NCBI RefSeq assembly: GCF_009176545.1
Contig: NZ_VTOJ01000002.1
Span: forward strand, 1,674,001 to 1,738,000
Direction: 5' to 3'
DNA: 64,000 bases
From: Salinigranum salinum
GTDB taxonomy: Archaea > Halobacteriota > Halobacteria > Halobacteriales > Haloferacaceae
Below, piece by piece: positions 63,406-64,000 of the stretch. The notes below the pieces were generated by a model. It saw only the letters and a list, made by a program, of their open reading frames with translations. It made no database searches and was not told the origin of the DNA. The first letter of the stretch is position 1; each line of letters starts with the position of its first letter. The position numbers and the translations under genes were made by a program.

Positions 63406-64000
63406 ATGACGCTCGTAGGCGACCTCCACGAGGCACACGGTGCCACCTTCGTCGAGCGAGGCGGGGTCGACGTCGTCGACCACTACGGCCGGCCCGAACG
63501 CACACACCGGGCGGTCAGAAACGGCGTCGGCGTCGTCGAGATGGGGTACGGCGTGGCCGTCGTCGAGGGCGACGACCGCGTCGACTTCGTCGACAACGCC
63601 GTCTCGAACCGCGTGCCCGACGTCGAGGGGGAGGGCTGCTACGCGCTCCTCCTGGACCCGCAGGGACGGGTCGAGACCGAACTGTTCGTCTACAACGGGG
63701 GCGAGCGACTGCTGCTTTTCACGCCGCCGTCTCGGCTCGACCCGCTGCTCGACGACTGGCGCGAGAAGGTGTTCATCCAGGACGTCGAACTCCGCGACGC
63801 CTCCGCCGACTTCGGCGTTTTCGGCGTCCACGGCCCCACGTCGACGGAGAAGATCGCCTCCGTCCTGAACCACGCCGGCGCGCCCGAGGGGGAGCTGAAC
63901 TTCGTCCGCGGGTCGATGGGCGACGTCGGCGTCACGGTCGTCGCCACGGACGCGCCCACGGGCGAAGAAGGGTACGAGGTCGTCTGCCCCGCCGAGCAAG
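63406..64000 (+). CDS. GcvT-like aminomethyltransferase-family protein, 3' truncated by the window
   Basis: At least 198 residues, continuing past the edge. Starts MTLVGDLHEAHGATFVERGG; the folate-binding fold is indicated by VDFVDNAVSNRVPDVEGEGCYALLLDPQGRVETELFVY and FGVHGPTSTEKI. It resembles glycine-cleavage T protein or the YgfZ-like iron-sulfur-repair branch; the missing C-terminal half is needed to decide. Confidence 0.85.
   Translation, partial: MTLVGDLHEAHGATFVERGGVDVVDHYGRPERTHRAVRNGVGVVEMGYGVAVVEGDDRVDFVDNAVSNRVPDVEGEGCYALLLDPQGRVETELFVYNGGERLLLFTPPSRLDPLLDDWREKVFIQDVELRDASADFGVFGVHGPTSTEKIASVLNHAGAPEGELNFVRGSMGDVGVTVVATDAPTGEEGYEVVCPAEQ

Noticed and set aside
63406..64000. Full-length glycine cleavage T protein
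   Set aside because: The gene runs off the window, so only the N-terminal half can be described.

Overview
The window is chromosomal DNA from a haloarchaeon (class Halobacteria). The evidence is very high GC with strong third-position G/C bias, a strongly acidic (Asp/Glu-rich) predicted proteome, archaeal translation factors (aIF1A, aIF2-beta, aIF5A), TATA-type promoters about 25-30 nt upstream of start codons with little or no leader, Tat-type lipoproteins, SepF, F420-dependent NADP reductase and geranylgeranyl reductase-type enzymes. No rRNA or tRNA gene, CRISPR array or complete insertion sequence was seen. Genus cannot be fixed from the sequence alone.

Layout. 1-5.2 kb: end of an unknown gene, a class I aminotransferase, then the hypusination block: aIF5A, an agmatinase-family hydrolase, a 41-residue membrane peptide, a NIF3-family protein and deoxyhypusine synthase. 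5.3-8 kb: Get3/ArsA-type ATPase, a small zinc protein, a universal stress protein and a 69-residue zinc-ribbon protein, with a 37-bp tandem repeat in between. 8-9.1 kb: an AT-richer toxin-antitoxin pair (UPF/DUF3368-type PIN toxin) followed by a decayed second copy of its promoter and antitoxin 5' end. 9.1-24.8 kb: core and housekeeping genes (membrane-fused aminopropyltransferase, aIF1A, Kv-type potassium channel, MaoC hydratase, aIF2-beta-TRAM, two aldo/keto reductases, cupin, thioesterase, MsrB, a RAD55/KaiC-like ATPase with an overlapping partner, HAD phosphatase, FAD amine oxidoreductase).

24.8-29.4 kb is a lower-GC accessory island: a frameshifted Tat-lipoprotein pseudogene, an EamA transporter, an enolase-superfamily enzyme, a DsrE-family protein, a CoA-binding protein and a small membrane protein, separated by three full copies and one truncated copy of an about 85-bp interspersed repeat. 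29.5-40.6 kb returns to core composition: a Rieske protein with a large helical extension, PHP phosphoesterase, F420-NADP reductase, HAD phosphatase, a multi-pass membrane protein, a Tat lipoprotein, a 32-residue membrane peptide, an RNB exoribonuclease, a PUA protein and a quinone-oxidoreductase-like MDR protein.

40.9-42.5 kb holds a second lower-GC insert: two abutting membrane-protein genes of unknown function behind a promoter with repeated TACCAT half-sites. 42.7-47 kb: an M20 amidohydrolase and a GMC oxidoreductase with a partner subunit. 47-64 kb: tandem-domain UspA, sepF-uvrA, a serine beta-lactamase-like hydrolase, a BNR beta-propeller, geranylgeranyl reductase-type flavoprotein, ROK sugar kinase, AIM24-like protein, UspA, CoA-transferase family III, several haloarchaeal conserved proteins and the start of a GcvT-like protein cut by the window edge.
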